DNA of 64,000 nt from Acidobacteria subdivision 2 bacterium RH1 MAG20 (GCA_002197545.1 NFUO01000262.1:62001-126000), one strand, 5' to 3'; positions 9,224 through 17,503 are shown, counted from the first letter of the stretch. Translations and numbers: made by a program. The notes: a model not told the origin generated them from the letters alone.

Positions 9224-9673
9224 ATGGTGCGTAGGTGGTTTTGGCTCTTTATTTTTGTTGTCACATCGAGTGGATTTAACCCGGGCCTAAGAGGACAAGC
9301 CGATTTAAGTGGTCGCCTGTCGAGTGCAACGCCTCCGGCATATCCTCTTGCCGCAAAAGCCGCAGGAGTTGAAGGTAAGGTGGTACTCAAGGGAGTAATT
9401 GGCACAGATGGCAAGATGAGGAATCTACAGGTCACGAAGGGGCCTCACGAACTCCGGCAGGCCGCTATCGACGCAGTTACGCGATGGGTGTACCACCCAT
9501 ACACGCACAATGGGGAACTTGTGGAAGTTGCGACTACCGTGACGGTGAACTTCACGATGGGCAATAAGAAGGAAAAGGCGGTTGCTCAAGCAGAAGCTCG
9601 GGCAGCTTTGGCCAAGGCAGCTTCAGAAACTACAGTGCAAGATGCAGCACATGTGCCAGCAATGAAGGAGTAG
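9224..9673 (+). CDS. Small TonB C-terminal-domain protein
   Basis: A 149-residue exported or membrane-anchored protein with one hydrophobic N-terminal segment (WFWLFIFVVTSSG) and a TonB-C-like domain: PPAYPLAAKAAGVEGKVVLKGVIGTDGKMRNLQVTKG...AAIDAVTRWVYHPY...VATTVTVNF. This is the pattern of energy-transducer TonB C-termini, which contact TonB-dependent receptors. The Pro-rich periplasmic spanner of true TonB is absent and there is no ExbB/ExbD neighbour, so it is unlikely to be an energy transducer by itself; such short versions are numerous in Acidobacteriota. The C-terminal 30 residues are Ala/Lys-rich. Role unknown. Confidence 0.75.
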   Translation: MVRRWFWLFIFVVTSSGFNPGLRGQADLSGRLSSATPPAYPLAAKAAGVEGKVVLKGVIGTDGKMRNLQVTKGPHELRQAAIDAVTRWVYHPYTHNGELVEVATTVTVNFTMGNKKEKAVAQAEARAALAKAASETTVQDAAHVPAMKE

Positions 9674-9775
9674 GCTAATGCCACCCGTGGCTGCCGGTTA
9701 CTAATTGCTCCGAACACTTACGATAGGATTTGCTTCCAGAATAAGAAGAGGAAGGAGCGGCTCCTAAACGTGATA

Positions 9776-10405
9776 ATGCGACAATTGCCGAGACTTTACG
9801 CCATAGTCGATGCGGAAGTACTGGCGGTGCGAGGAATCGCGCTGGCGAAATTTGCAGATGAGTTGCGGGCAGCGGGTGTAGGTTTGGTCCAGTACCGGGA
9901 TAAGAGAGGGTCTGCACAGGAGGTGCTGCGAAATGCTGCGGTGATTCGGGAGGCGTTTACCGGAATCGATTGCAAACTGATTCTGAACGATCGCGCTGAT
10001 CTTGCGGTGCTTGCTGGGTGGGACGGGGCGCATGTGGGGCAGGGGGATTTGTCTCCGGAGGATGCGCGACGGGTGGTGGGTACGGAGCGGTGGGTTGGGG
10101 TTTCCACGCATACAGAGGAGCAGGTACGACTGGCGGATGCGAGTTGTGCGGATTATGTAGCCGTTGGGCCGGTGTTTGCTACTGGAACAAAGCTGGATGC
10201 GGAGCCTGTGATTGGGCTGGACGGGGTGCGGCGGCCGCGGGCTTTGACGACAAAGCCGATGGTGGCGATTGGGGGAATTACGCGGGCGAATGCGCGAAGC
10301 GTGATCGAAGCCGGGGCGGATTCGGTGGCGGTGATTAGTGCTTTGTTTGTTGAGGGGGAGCCGGTCGAGAAAGTGGTGCGGGACTTTCTGGAGATTTTGG
10401 GGTAG
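9776..10405 (+). CDS. thiE: Thiamine-phosphate synthase
   Basis: Couples hydroxymethylpyrimidine pyrophosphate to thiazole phosphate, giving thiamine phosphate. The TIM-barrel family blocks appear in order: LYAIVD, VQYRDKRG, LNDRADLA, HVGQGDLSPEDAR, GVSTHTEEQV, YVAVGPVFATGTK and VAIGGITRANARSVIEAGADSVAVISALF. The protein is 209 residues from ATG 9776; GTG 9770 two codons earlier is an alternative, both served by an AAGGAG site near 9752. No other thiamine gene and no TPP riboswitch is visible in the roughly 100-base leader. Confidence 0.93.
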   Translation: MRQLPRLYAIVDAEVLAVRGIALAKFADELRAAGVGLVQYRDKRGSAQEVLRNAAVIREAFTGIDCKLILNDRADLAVLAGWDGAHVGQGDLSPEDARRVVGTERWVGVSTHTEEQVRLADASCADYVAVGPVFATGTKLDAEPVIGLDGVRRPRALTTKPMVAIGGITRANARSVIEAGADSVAVISALFVEGEPVEKVVRDFLEILG

Positions 10406-10417
10406 AACTGACGGAAC

Positions 10418-12028
10418 GTGAATAGCAGACCAACAAAAGCAACCGCAGGTCCTTCGACTTCGCTGCGCTCCGCTCAGGATGACAGTTCTGTGGCCCCTTC
10501 GAGTACATCTGCTCCGCAGTTTGTGCAGGGGATGGGGCTGTTTTCGGCGACGGCGATTGTGATGGGCTCGATGATCGGGTCGGGCATCTTTATCGTCTCG
10601 GCGGACATGTCGCGAGCACTGGGGTCGCCCGCGCTGTTGATCGCGGCGTGGCTGGTGACGGCGGTGATGACGGTGATCGGCGCGCTAAGCTATGGCGAAC
10701 TGGCGGCGATGATGCCGAAGGCGGGCGGTCAGTATGTCTATCTGCGCGAGGCTCTGGGGCCGCTGTGGGGATTTTTGTATGGGTGGACACTGTTTCTGGT
10801 GATTCAGACGGGTACGATTGCTGCGGTGGGCGTGGCTTTTGGAAAATTTCTTGGGGTGTTTGTCCCGTCGGTCAGCGCGGAGAGATGGCTTTGGCATATC
10901 GGGCATGTTCCGGCGTGGCATGTGGGGCCGATGGTGCTGGGCAATATGGACATTGGGCTAAACATGGTCAACCTTTCGGCGATTATGGCGATTACGCTGC
11001 TGACACTGTTGAATACGCTGGGCGTGAAGATGGGCGCGGCGGTGCAGAATGTGTTTACTTCGGCGAAGGTGCTGGCGCTGGGGGCAGTGGTGCTGGTTGG
11101 CTTGTTTGCGAAGGATGCGATTGCGCTGGCGGCAAACTTTGGCGCGGGGTGGCACCGCTTCTGGGCGGGTGCGGGGTGGCATACGAGCCACGCGGTAGTG
11201 GTTGGCGTGGGTGGGCCTACGGCTTATGTTGGTCTGTTGACCATCGTTGCGGTGGTGCAGGTGGGGTCGCTGTTCAGCGCGGATGCGTGGAACAATGTGA
11301 CGTTTACGGCGGGGGAGATCAGGAACCCGAAGCGGAATCTGCCGCTGTCGCTGGCGATTGGAACAGGCGTTGTGCTGCTGCTGTATGTGCTTTGCAACTT
11401 CGTCTACTTGAGTGTGCTGCCCATGTCGGGCGACCCAGCTGCGGAGACGGTTGTGGGGCGGGGAATCCAGTTTGCCTCTGAAGATCGTGTGGCGACGGCG
11501 GTGATGCAGAGCGCGTTTGCCGGGTATGGCGCGAAGCTGATGGCCGCTGCGATTCTGATATCGACCTTTGGATGCGTGAACGGAATGCTGCTGGCTGGTG
11601 CGCGTGTGTATTATGCGATGAGCCGGGATGGGTTGTTCTTTAAATCTGTCGGCAAGCTGAGTGATAGATCGAAGACGCCGGTGAACTCGCTTTGGGTGCA
11701 GTGGGCGTGGACTTGCCTGCTGTGTTTGTCGGGTAGTTATGGGCAGTTGCTGGATTATGTGATCTTTGCGGTGCTTATTTTTTATATTCTGACGATTGCT
11801 GGACTGTTTGTTTTGCGGCGGACGCGGCCCGAGGCGGTGCGGCCTTATAAGGCTTTCGGGTATCCTGTGTTGCCGGCGTTGTACATCGTTATGGCGGCCT
11901 GGATTTGCGTGGTACTGTTGCGTTACAAGCCGCAATATACGTGGCCGGGATTGGTGATTGTGCTGCTGGGTGTGCCGGTGTATCTGGTTTGGACGTCTAT
12001 AGCGGGCAAACGAACAGTTGAGGCATAA
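10418..12028 (+). CDS. APC-superfamily amino acid permease
   Basis: Inner-membrane amino acid/polyamine transporter with about 12 hydrophobic segments. The first transmembrane helix carries the unwound substrate-binding motif GSMIGSGIF. Read from GTG 10418 the protein has 536 residues, but about residues 11-23 are encoded by a dispersed repeat (separate entry), so translation may really start at ATG 10532 (498 residues, directly at MGLFSATAIVMGS). Related to the basic APC family (serine/threonine exchanger or YfnA-like). It lies 12 bases behind thiE and 52 bases ahead of a second, only distantly similar permease. Substrate cannot be told from sequence. Confidence 0.85.
   Translation: MNSRPTKATAGPSTSLRSAQDDSSVAPSSTSAPQFVQGMGLFSATAIVMGSMIGSGIFIVSADMSRALGSPALLIAAWLVTAVMTVIGALSYGELAAMMPKAGGQYVYLREALGPLWGFLYGWTLFLVIQTGTIAAVGVAFGKFLGVFVPSVSAERWLWHIGHVPAWHVGPMVLGNMDIGLNMVNLSAIMAITLLTLLNTLGVKMGAAVQNVFTSAKVLALGAVVLVGLFAKDAIALAANFGAGWHRFWAGAGWHTSHAVVVGVGGPTAYVGLLTIVAVVQVGSLFSADAWNNVTFTAGEIRNPKRNLPLSLAIGTGVVLLLYVLCNFVYLSVLPMSGDPAAETVVGRGIQFASEDRVATAVMQSAFAGYGAKLMAAAILISTFGCVNGMLLAGARVYYAMSRDGLFFKSVGKLSDRSKTPVNSLWVQWAWTCLLCLSGSYGQLLDYVIFAVLIFYILTIAGLFVLRRTRPEAVRPYKAFGYPVLPALYIVMAAWICVVLLRYKPQYTWPGLVIVLLGVPVYLVWTSIAGKRTVEA
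10447..10486 (+). repeat. Dispersed 'CTTCGACTTCGCTGCGCTC...AGGATGACA'-type repeat
   Basis: The bases CCTTCGACTTCGCTGCGCTC followed by CGCTCAGGATGACAG are a recognisable short dispersed repeat seen at many intergenic sites in acidobacterial and proteobacterial genomes. Here it falls inside the open frame of the permease and yields the peptide PSTSLRSAQDD, which marks the upstream part as probably non-native. Identification rests on recall of the sequence, not on a search. Confidence 0.55.
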
Positions 12029-12080
12029 GTCGTGAAGTAATGGTAGTGTCACTTTGAAGGGTGTTGGAGGCTAGGCCTGG

Positions 12081-13628
12081 ATGTTGAAACTGCTGGCAAC
12101 AAAGCCGCTTGAGACGATTCTGAATGAATCTGCCGAGACGGGCGAACATACGCTGAAGCGCTCGCTGGGCGCGACCAATCTTATTGCTCTAGGCATTGGC
12201 GCAATTATTGGCACAGGAATTTTTGTACTCACTGGACCGGCGGCGGCCATCTATGCGGGACCGGCGGTTGTGTACTCGTTCATCGTGGCGGGGATTGCGT
12301 GCCTCTTTTCGGGGCTGTGCTATGCAGAGTTTGCCGCGATGATTCCGGTGGCTGGCTCAGCCTATACGTATGGGTATGCGACGCTGGGCGAGATATTTGC
12401 GTGGATCATTGGCTGGGATCTGGTGCTGGAATATGCGTTTGGCGCGGCAACGGTGTGCTCGGGCTGGAGCGGCTATGTACTGAGCCTGTTGCAGGATTTT
12501 CATATCCGGCTGCCGCCTGCGCTTGCGGGAACGCCAGGAGCGGTGTTCGTGTACTGGAACGGGCATTGGGAGCTGTTGAACCGCGTTGCAATGAAACTGT
12601 CAGAGCTTGGGGTCGATCCGGCTACTCTGCCGCATAAGTATGGGGTCTTCAATCTGGTAGCGTTTCTCGGGATCATGGGGGTGACCATGATCCTCGTGAT
12701 CGGCATTAAGGAATCGGCCAATTTCAACTCATTTATTGTGGCTGTGAAGCTGATCGTTCTGGTGATCTTCCTGGTTATCGGAGTTCATACGCTGTTGTTG
12801 CAGCCGAATTTGCTGAAGGTGAACTGGCATCCGTTCCTTCCTCCGAATACAGGGAAGTTTGGCGAGTTTGGAATCTCGGGAGTAATTCGTGCGGCAGGCG
12901 TGATCTTCTTTGCTTATATCGGATTCGATGCGGTATCGACGGCAGCGCAAGAGGCGAAGAACCCGAAGCGGGACATGCCGATTGGCATTCTAGGATCGCT
13001 GGCTATCTGCACGGTGCTGTACATCCTTGTGGCCGGTGTGCTGACGGGGCTGGTGAATTATCATGCGCTGGACGTTCCGGATTCGCTGGCGGTGGGAATC
13101 GACGTTACGGGCGTGCGGTGGGGCAGTTTGCTGGTCAAGCTGGGCGCTCTGGGCGGTCTTTCGAGCACAATGGTGGTGATGTTGCTGGGCCAAAGCCGGG
13201 TATTCTTTTCGATGTCGAAGGATGGCCTGCTGCCCAAATTTTTCAGTGCTGTCCATCCTAAGTTTCGGACTCCGTGGATCTCCTCGATAACGGTGGGTTT
13301 GGTGGTGGCGACGTTCGCTTCGCTGATTCCTCTGGCCGAACTGGGTGAGATGACGAGCATTGGAACGCTGCTGGCCTTCATCATCGTATGCGCCGGGGTT
13401 TGGGTGTTGCGCAGGAAGCGGCCCGAGATTGCACGTCCATTCCGCGCGCCCTGGGTGCCGGTGACGCCGATTCTTGGCATTGCCGTCTCGCTGCTCATGA
13501 TGCTGTTTCTACCTCTGATGACATGGATACGGCTGATCCTTTGGCTGGCAGTAGGGCTGGTGATCTATTTCTCTTACAGCAGGTATCGGAGCAAGGTGCA
13601 GTTGCAATTGGAAGAGCCGGTAGAGTAG
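12081..13628 (+). CDS. APC-superfamily amino acid permease (YfnA/CAT-like)
   Basis: A 515-residue transporter with 12-13 predicted membrane helices. The cytoplasmic N-terminus (LKRSLGATNLIALGIGAIIG) leads into the substrate-binding GAIIGTGIFVLTG motif; later the FFAYIGFDAVSTAAQEAKNPKRDMPIGILGSL block is diagnostic of the cationic-amino-acid-transporter (CAT/YfnA) branch. Translation starts at ATG 12081 after GGAGG at 12065. It follows the other permease on the same strand and precedes fumarylacetoacetase, so amino acid uptake and catabolism may be linked here; that link is inference. Confidence 0.9.
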   Translation: MLKLLATKPLETILNESAETGEHTLKRSLGATNLIALGIGAIIGTGIFVLTGPAAAIYAGPAVVYSFIVAGIACLFSGLCYAEFAAMIPVAGSAYTYGYATLGEIFAWIIGWDLVLEYAFGAATVCSGWSGYVLSLLQDFHIRLPPALAGTPGAVFVYWNGHWELLNRVAMKLSELGVDPATLPHKYGVFNLVAFLGIMGVTMILVIGIKESANFNSFIVAVKLIVLVIFLVIGVHTLLLQPNLLKVNWHPFLPPNTGKFGEFGISGVIRAAGVIFFAYIGFDAVSTAAQEAKNPKRDMPIGILGSLAICTVLYILVAGVLTGLVNYHALDVPDSLAVGIDVTGVRWGSLLVKLGALGGLSSTMVVMLLGQSRVFFSMSKDGLLPKFFSAVHPKFRTPWISSITVGLVVATFASLIPLAELGEMTSIGTLLAFIIVCAGVWVLRRKRPEIARPFRAPWVPVTPILGIAVSLLMMLFLPLMTWIRLILWLAVGLVIYFSYSRYRSKVQLQLEEPVE

Positions 13629-13654
13629 AGATAGCGATATGTGATCGAAGATGG

Positions 13655-13681
13655 CCATGGAAGGTATCATTCCTTCCATGG
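13655..13681 (+). promoter_or_regulatory. Perfect hairpin covering the start of the fumarylacetoacetase gene
   Basis: A 10-bp perfect inverted repeat, CCATGGAAGG (13655-13664) and CCTTCCATGG (13672-13681), with a 7-base loop. The right arm contains the ATG at 13678 and the left arm contains the only purine-rich ribosome-binding candidate (GGAAGG). In the mRNA both would be paired. It may be a translational control element or, if translation begins at 13651 or 13657, simply part of the coding sequence. Confidence 0.5.
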
Positions 13682-15003
13682 CTAAGCGAATTATTTCCGC
13701 TCATCCTATTTCCGCTCATCAAAGCTGGCTGCCGTCTGCCAATGATCCAGCCACTGATTTTCCACTGAGCCACCTGCCTTATGGGGCGTTTGAGGTCGAT
13801 GGGAGCCAGCATCTTTGCGTTGCAATCGGCACGCATCTCCTCGATCTTTACCAATGCGCGCAGGCAGGTCTTTTGCCTGCTTCGGTTGCGGCCGCCTGCC
13901 AATCTGCGACGCTCAATGAACTGATGAGTCTTGGCCCTAAGGCGTGGGCCGAGCTTCGCCAAAACCTTACCAGGCTGCTTCACGATACTGCTGAGTTATC
14001 TCAACGGCAGCAGGTCGAGGCTGCGCTTCACTCCATTGCCGGGGTTACGCTTCTCAAACCTGTTGATATTCCCAACTACACCGATTTTTATGCTTCGATT
14101 CACCACGCTAGGCGCGTAGGTAGTCTCTTCCGCCCAGAACAACCCCTTTTGCCCAATTACAAATATGTCCCCATCGGCTATCACGGACGGGCGTCTTCCA
14201 TTGTTGTCAGCGGAACACCGGTTTTTCGGCCATATGGCCAAGTACGTCCGTTGAGCGCTGAGGAGAAACCTAAGTTTCAAAGGAGCAATGCGTTGGATTA
14301 TGAATTGGAGCTGGCACTTTATGTCGGCCAGCCCAACGTCATTGGGGTGCCTATTCCGATAGCTGAAGCGACTGAGCATCTTTTTGGAATGAGTCTGCTT
14401 AATGACTGGTCGGCGCGTGATATTCAGTCGTGGGAGTACCAACCTCTTGGGCCATTTCTGGCTAAGAATTTCGCCACCAGTATTTCGTCCTGGGTTACAC
14501 CCATGGCTGCGCTGGAGCCTTTCAGGGTGTCTGCCGCGCCGCGTCCGTCTACTGATCCGATGCCGCTTCCGTATCTTTATTCTGAAGCTGATCAAAAGCA
14601 CGGAAATATTAATGTAAAACTTGAGGTATTTATTGTAAGTACAATGATGCGAAAGAATAACCTGTTGCCTTTTCGACTGAGCGAATCTAATTCGCGAGAT
14701 CTCTATTGGACTCCGGCTCAGCTTGTTGCTCACCACACCAGCAATGGTTGCAATCTTGAGGTTGGCGATATTCTAGCCACGGGAACTATCTCTGGCCCAA
14801 GCGAAAGCTCTGCCGGGTGTCTGCTCGAATTGACTCGCAATGGGGCACGCCCTCTTACCTTGCCAACAGGCGAAGTGCGTACTTTTCTCGAAGACGGCGA
14901 CGAGATTATTTTTAGGGGTTCGTGCGAGAGCTCAGGTCAGTCGCGCATTGGCCTGGGGGAGTGCCGCGGTACGGTTCATGCTGCTGCGAAGACCGGTTTA
15001 TAA
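13678..15003 (+). CDS. fahA: Fumarylacetoacetase
   Basis: Hydrolyses fumarylacetoacetate to fumarate and acetoacetate, the last step of tyrosine/homogentisate degradation. The N-terminal SH3-like domain (FPLSHLPYGAFEVDG) and the C-terminal catalytic domain are both present, with PIGYHGRASSIVVSG, DYELELALYVG, LLNDWSARDIQSWEYQPLGP (Asp metal ligand and active-site region) and FLAKNFATSISSWV. From ATG 13678 it has 441 residues; in-frame ATGs at 13651 and 13657 are alternatives. The rest of the pathway (hppD, hmgA) is not in the window. Codon choice is visibly richer in T-ending codons than in its neighbours, which hints at separate ancestry. Confidence 0.93.
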   Translation: MAKRIISAHPISAHQSWLPSANDPATDFPLSHLPYGAFEVDGSQHLCVAIGTHLLDLYQCAQAGLLPASVAAACQSATLNELMSLGPKAWAELRQNLTRLLHDTAELSQRQQVEAALHSIAGVTLLKPVDIPNYTDFYASIHHARRVGSLFRPEQPLLPNYKYVPIGYHGRASSIVVSGTPVFRPYGQVRPLSAEEKPKFQRSNALDYELELALYVGQPNVIGVPIPIAEATEHLFGMSLLNDWSARDIQSWEYQPLGPFLAKNFATSISSWVTPMAALEPFRVSAAPRPSTDPMPLPYLYSEADQKHGNINVKLEVFIVSTMMRKNNLLPFRLSESNSRDLYWTPAQLVAHHTSNGCNLEVGDILATGTISGPSESSAGCLLELTRNGARPLTLPTGEVRTFLEDGDEIIFRGSCESSGQSRIGLGECRGTVHAAAKTGL

Positions 15004-15024
15004 ACCGATGTCCTGTTCATGGGT

Positions 15025-15160
15025 CCCCCCCCGTATTTTTTTGCAAAGTCTTGGAATGAAAAGGTTTAAGTCTGGACTTCGGCAGGAGTGGATCATACCT
15101 GGTCTGGACTTAAGACTTTGCGGGTTAAATGCGAAAGCCCGGCGGATGGCCGGGCTGAAT
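15025..15160. repeat. Intergenic repeat: C-run, AAAGTCTT inverted repeats, GC hairpin (copy A)
   Basis: Fills most of the roughly 300-base gap between fahA and the cupin gene. A run of eight C (15025-15032) is followed by a T-run and GCAAAGTCTT (15043-15052), whose exact complement AAGACTTTGC lies at 15112-15121. Inside are TTAAGTC/GACTTAA arms, and the element ends in the hairpin AGCCCGGC (15136-15143)/GCCGGGCT (15149-15156), which can act as terminator. A second element of the same architecture lies at 51700-51845. The family reading is by comparison of these two copies. Confidence 0.55.
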
Positions 15161-15311
15161 CTTTACTCCATAGGTTAATTATAGTTGGGTGGGTCAAGCT
15201 TTTGGTTGTGGGAAACTTTGTAAGTGTGGGTGGGGATTAGTGGTTTCTCCTGTCGGGTTGAGGAGCGATGCTATAAATGGTGGAAATGAAATCCAGACAA
15301 CGAGAGAAGTG

Positions 15312-15773
15312 ATGAGCGAGAATATGGTGGGTGCCGGTGTGGTGCAGGTGGAGGAGATTCGGCTGGGTGGGATTGTGCTCCGGTTTTTGATTGATGGGCC
15401 TTCGACCGGAGCGGGGATGACGATGTTTGAGATGACGGTGGCGCCGGAGGCGAGAGTTCCTCTGCCGCATCATCATGTGGGGTTTGATGAGGTGGTGTAT
15501 GGGCTGGCGGGTAAGCTGCGGATGACGCTGGATGGGAAGACGATTGACGTGGGACCGGGAGATACGCTGTTTATTCCGCGTGGGGCGGTGCATGGCTTTG
15601 AGAATCCGTTTACGGAGCCGGCGAAGGCCGTGGTGGTGATTACTCCGGGGATATTCGGCGCACAGTATTTCAGGGAGATTGGGCAGTTGCTTGCCGGGGG
15701 TGGGCCGCCGGATACTAAGGCGCTTGCCGAGGTGATGCTGAGGCATGGGTTGGTGCCGGTGAAGCCAGCTTAG
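15312..15773 (+). CDS. Cupin-domain protein
   Basis: A single-domain cupin of 153 residues. The metal-binding motif 1 is RVPLPHHHVGFDEVVYGLAGKL-like (three consecutive His, then Glu) and motif 2 is GDTLFIPRGAVHGFENP (final His). Such proteins bind a divalent metal and act as small dioxygenases, isomerases or sugar/phenolic binders; no specific activity can be assigned. ATG 15312 follows AGAGAAG and is the first start matching the domain boundary; the open frame upstream to 15189 is leader. The TAG stop is shared, on the opposite strand, with the end of the transposase gene. Confidence 0.8.
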   Translation: MSENMVGAGVVQVEEIRLGGIVLRFLIDGPSTGAGMTMFEMTVAPEARVPLPHHHVGFDEVVYGLAGKLRMTLDGKTIDVGPGDTLFIPRGAVHGFENPFTEPAKAVVVITPGIFGAQYFREIGQLLAGGGPPDTKALAEVMLRHGLVPVKPA

Positions 15774-16282
15774 GTTGAGAGCGAAGGTGTTTGAGATTTG
15801 CGGCTGAATGTCCAGTGGGATTCGATTTCTACCGGAGCTATTTCTCCATTGAGCCAATGCCGGAAGCTGCTCCATGGCCAGTCTTCGGGGCTTTGAACGA
15901 GACCGCGCTCGACGGGATTGCGGTGAATATAACGGAGTTTCTCGATGAATTTGGCATGGGTCAGGACGTTGAAGTCGTAGTAGCGGCGTTGCCAGAACTG
16001 TTGGCGGTCGCCTTTGAGCCGTTTGGAGGTTTGTGTCTTCAGGGCGCGGAAGATGTCTTCGAGCTTTTGTTGTCTGGGCTCGCTGAGCAAGAGGTGGACG
16101 TGCTCGGGCATAAGGACGTAGCCGAAGACGTGGAAATGGTGCCGCCGACGGAGATGTTCGAGAGTTTCGAGGAAGATTGTGCGGCAGTGGTCGTCGTTGA
16201 GGTAAGGGAGACGGTGATAACAACTGAAGGTGACAAAGTGGTCGTGGCCGAAGGTGTGATAACGCTTGAGACGGCTCGGCAT
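15770..16282 (-). CDS. REP-associated tyrosine transposase (RAYT, IS200-like Y1 family)
   Basis: A 170-residue HUH single-strand endonuclease. The HUH motif is MPEHVHLLL (H61, H63) and the catalytic tyrosine is Y101 or Y102 in QRRYYDFNV; the C-terminal YIHRNPVERGLV...WPWSSFRHW block is diagnostic of the TnpA-REP (RAYT) branch rather than of true IS200 transposases. RAYTs cut at and are thought to mobilise or maintain REP palindromes; they are usually single-copy and not flanked by their own ends. Two BIME-type palindromic elements lie at 16327 and 17504, the first 45 bases from its start. The C-terminus overlaps the last 4 bases of the convergent cupin gene. Confidence 0.92.
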   Translation of the reverse strand: MPSRLKRYHTFGHDHFVTFSCYHRLPYLNDDHCRTIFLETLEHLRRRHHFHVFGYVLMPEHVHLLLSEPRQQKLEDIFRALKTQTSKRLKGDRQQFWQRRYYDFNVLTHAKFIEKLRYIHRNPVERGLVQSPEDWPWSSFRHWLNGEIAPVEIESHWTFSRKSQTPSLST

Positions 16283-16326
16283 GTACGGATGATACGTGGG
16301 TTATGTTGGATGGGGAATGGAGATTT

Positions 16327-16464
16327 GGGTGCCCCATTCATGCGCGTTCTTTGCGCATGAGTGGGGTGTCGTCAGAGATGTCTGCGGCGGTACGACCCCA
16401 CTCATGACGATGAAACCGTCATGAATGGAGGCACCCAGATGTGATGAGTGGGCACCCGCCGGTG
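16327..16464. repeat. BIME-type palindromic element, copy 1
   Basis: A complex palindrome with ends GGGTGCCCCATTCATG and its complement, containing two head-to-head REP hairpins: CCCCATTCATGCGC with GCGCATGAGTGGGG, and CCCCACTCATGACG with CGTCATGAATGG. The following bases (CACCCAGATGTG...CACCCGCCGG) are also shared with the second copy, so the homologous block runs to about 16464. It lies between the RAYT gene and the 3' end of the two-gene membrane operon. Confidence 0.9.
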
Positions 16465-16468
16465 GGGT

Positions 16469-16858
16469 TCAAGACGCGAGGACGTGTACGACAAAGCCGA
16501 GACATAAGGTGATGGTGTTGCCCATCACCTTCCCGAACAGTTTCCATCCCACCTCATACCACATCTGCTCAGTGAACTCGGTCAATTGTTCCCTTACTTC
16601 CTCGCGCCGCTCAGCAGGGACGCACGCATCAAGCATTACGGCCACGATCTTATGCCGATGTTCGGCCTCGATATTGTTCCCTTCTGTTCGCAACAGGTCA
16701 ATCAGCAAGGTCAGCCCATACATGACCCAAAAAGATACCGGGGCGACGTGGAAGGCGGGCACAACGAACCACTTCCAAAGTACGGTTAAGACGAACGCGG
16801 TGAAAAGGCCCACCGTCATGCTGACCGCATAAAACAAAAGAAATTTCCTAACATTCAT
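16469..16858 (-). CDS. Small membrane protein of the BIME-bracketed cassette
   Basis: An unrecognised 129-residue protein. About three hydrophobic segments are visible: an N-terminal pair (LLFYAVSMTVGLFTAFVLTVLWKWF and FWVMYGLTLLIDLL) and one at the C-terminus (GNTITLCLGFVVHVL), with a charged Glu/Arg-rich amphipathic stretch between. The ATG at 16858 overlaps the TGA of the upstream gene (ATGA), so translation is coupled. The stop lies 5 bases from the BIME copy. The open frame continues upstream of this start but only as the shadow of the other gene. No family is recognised; a partner role with the neighbouring anchored protein is inference. Confidence 0.6.
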   Translation of the reverse strand: MNVRKFLLFYAVSMTVGLFTAFVLTVLWKWFVVPAFHVAPVSFWVMYGLTLLIDLLRTEGNNIEAEHRHKIVAVMLDACVPAERREEVREQLTEFTEQMWYEVGWKLFGKVMGNTITLCLGFVVHVLAS

Positions 16859-17325
16859 CTTGCCCTCTTCTTGATTGACCGCTTCAACCGGAAGGTGGAC
16901 CGCCAGTGCTTGAGCCGGGATGCTTCCCGTAGCCGATATACTCTCCCGCTGGAGTCCCACGCTGCCCAATAATCGATGGTGGAAAAATCTATGTCCGCTT
17001 GAGGCCAAAGACTGGTTATGTAGCGTCCTTCGGTAATTTCGCACGGCAATGGCGGTTGGGTTTCCACCGCTACCAGACCCGTGTTGGGATAGAGGGGAAC
17101 GGTTCCAAACGTTGTAATTGTCACTGGACGATGGCCAGCGTTCGTTACAGTCAGTTCCGTGAGCACCGCGTTCTTATACCGGGGATTACCGACCACCTGC
17201 CTATTTCTCTTCACAGTCACAGTGACTCGAACCCGCTCGTTGAGAAATTGTCTTACAGTGACTGCCGTCGAGAGGATGGCACCGTAGACGGCGACAATTC
17301 TAGTTAGCATTTCCGGTTCTTTCAC
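16855..17325 (-). CDS. Membrane-anchored beta-domain protein of the BIME-bracketed cassette
   Basis: An unrecognised 156-residue protein. One N-terminal hydrophobic segment (LTRIVAVYGAILSTAV) is followed by a mostly beta region containing VTVKRNRQVVG...LTELTVTNAGHRPVTITTFGTVPL, which looks like an immunoglobulin-like strand pair, then an acidic/aromatic segment (DIDFSTIDYWAAWD) and a strongly basic tail (RLKRSIKKRAR). It is the first gene of a two-gene operon (overlap ATGA with the next). Base composition and codon use look more even than in uvrB or the peptidase genes. Similar anchored proteins are scattered in soil bacteria without known function. Confidence 0.55.
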   Translation of the reverse strand: MKEPEMLTRIVAVYGAILSTAVTVRQFLNERVRVTVTVKRNRQVVGNPRYKNAVLTELTVTNAGHRPVTITTFGTVPLYPNTGLVAVETQPPLPCEITEGRYITSLWPQADIDFSTIDYWAAWDSSGRVYRLREASRLKHWRSTFRLKRSIKKRAR

Positions 17326-17503
17326 TTCAAGGTCTCCGCTCTTTCTCAGACATCGGCAAATAGTTCCGTGGAGAGCCGATGGCCCATTCTTCCACGTAGC
17401 TGCTTAGGTTCTGGCGCTGAGACGTTACGGAAAATGTAGCACGGCGCTTATTTTACCCTCAGCCGATTAACCACCCGCGAGGAATCCTGATACCGCGGGT
17501 GCC

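Noticed and set aside
9674..9769. TPP riboswitch before thiE
   Set aside because: Looked for CTGAGA-type conserved boxes and long pairing in the leader; none seen, and only about 100 bases are available.
10958..12052. 364-codon minus-strand frame opposite the amino acid permease
   Set aside because: Antisense to a typical 12-helix transporter; very His/Arg/Gln-rich, which is the signature of a shadow frame here.
15237..16337. 366-codon minus-strand frame covering the cupin and transposase region
   Set aside because: Overlaps the well-supported cupin gene in antisense and the RAYT in another frame; no protein features.
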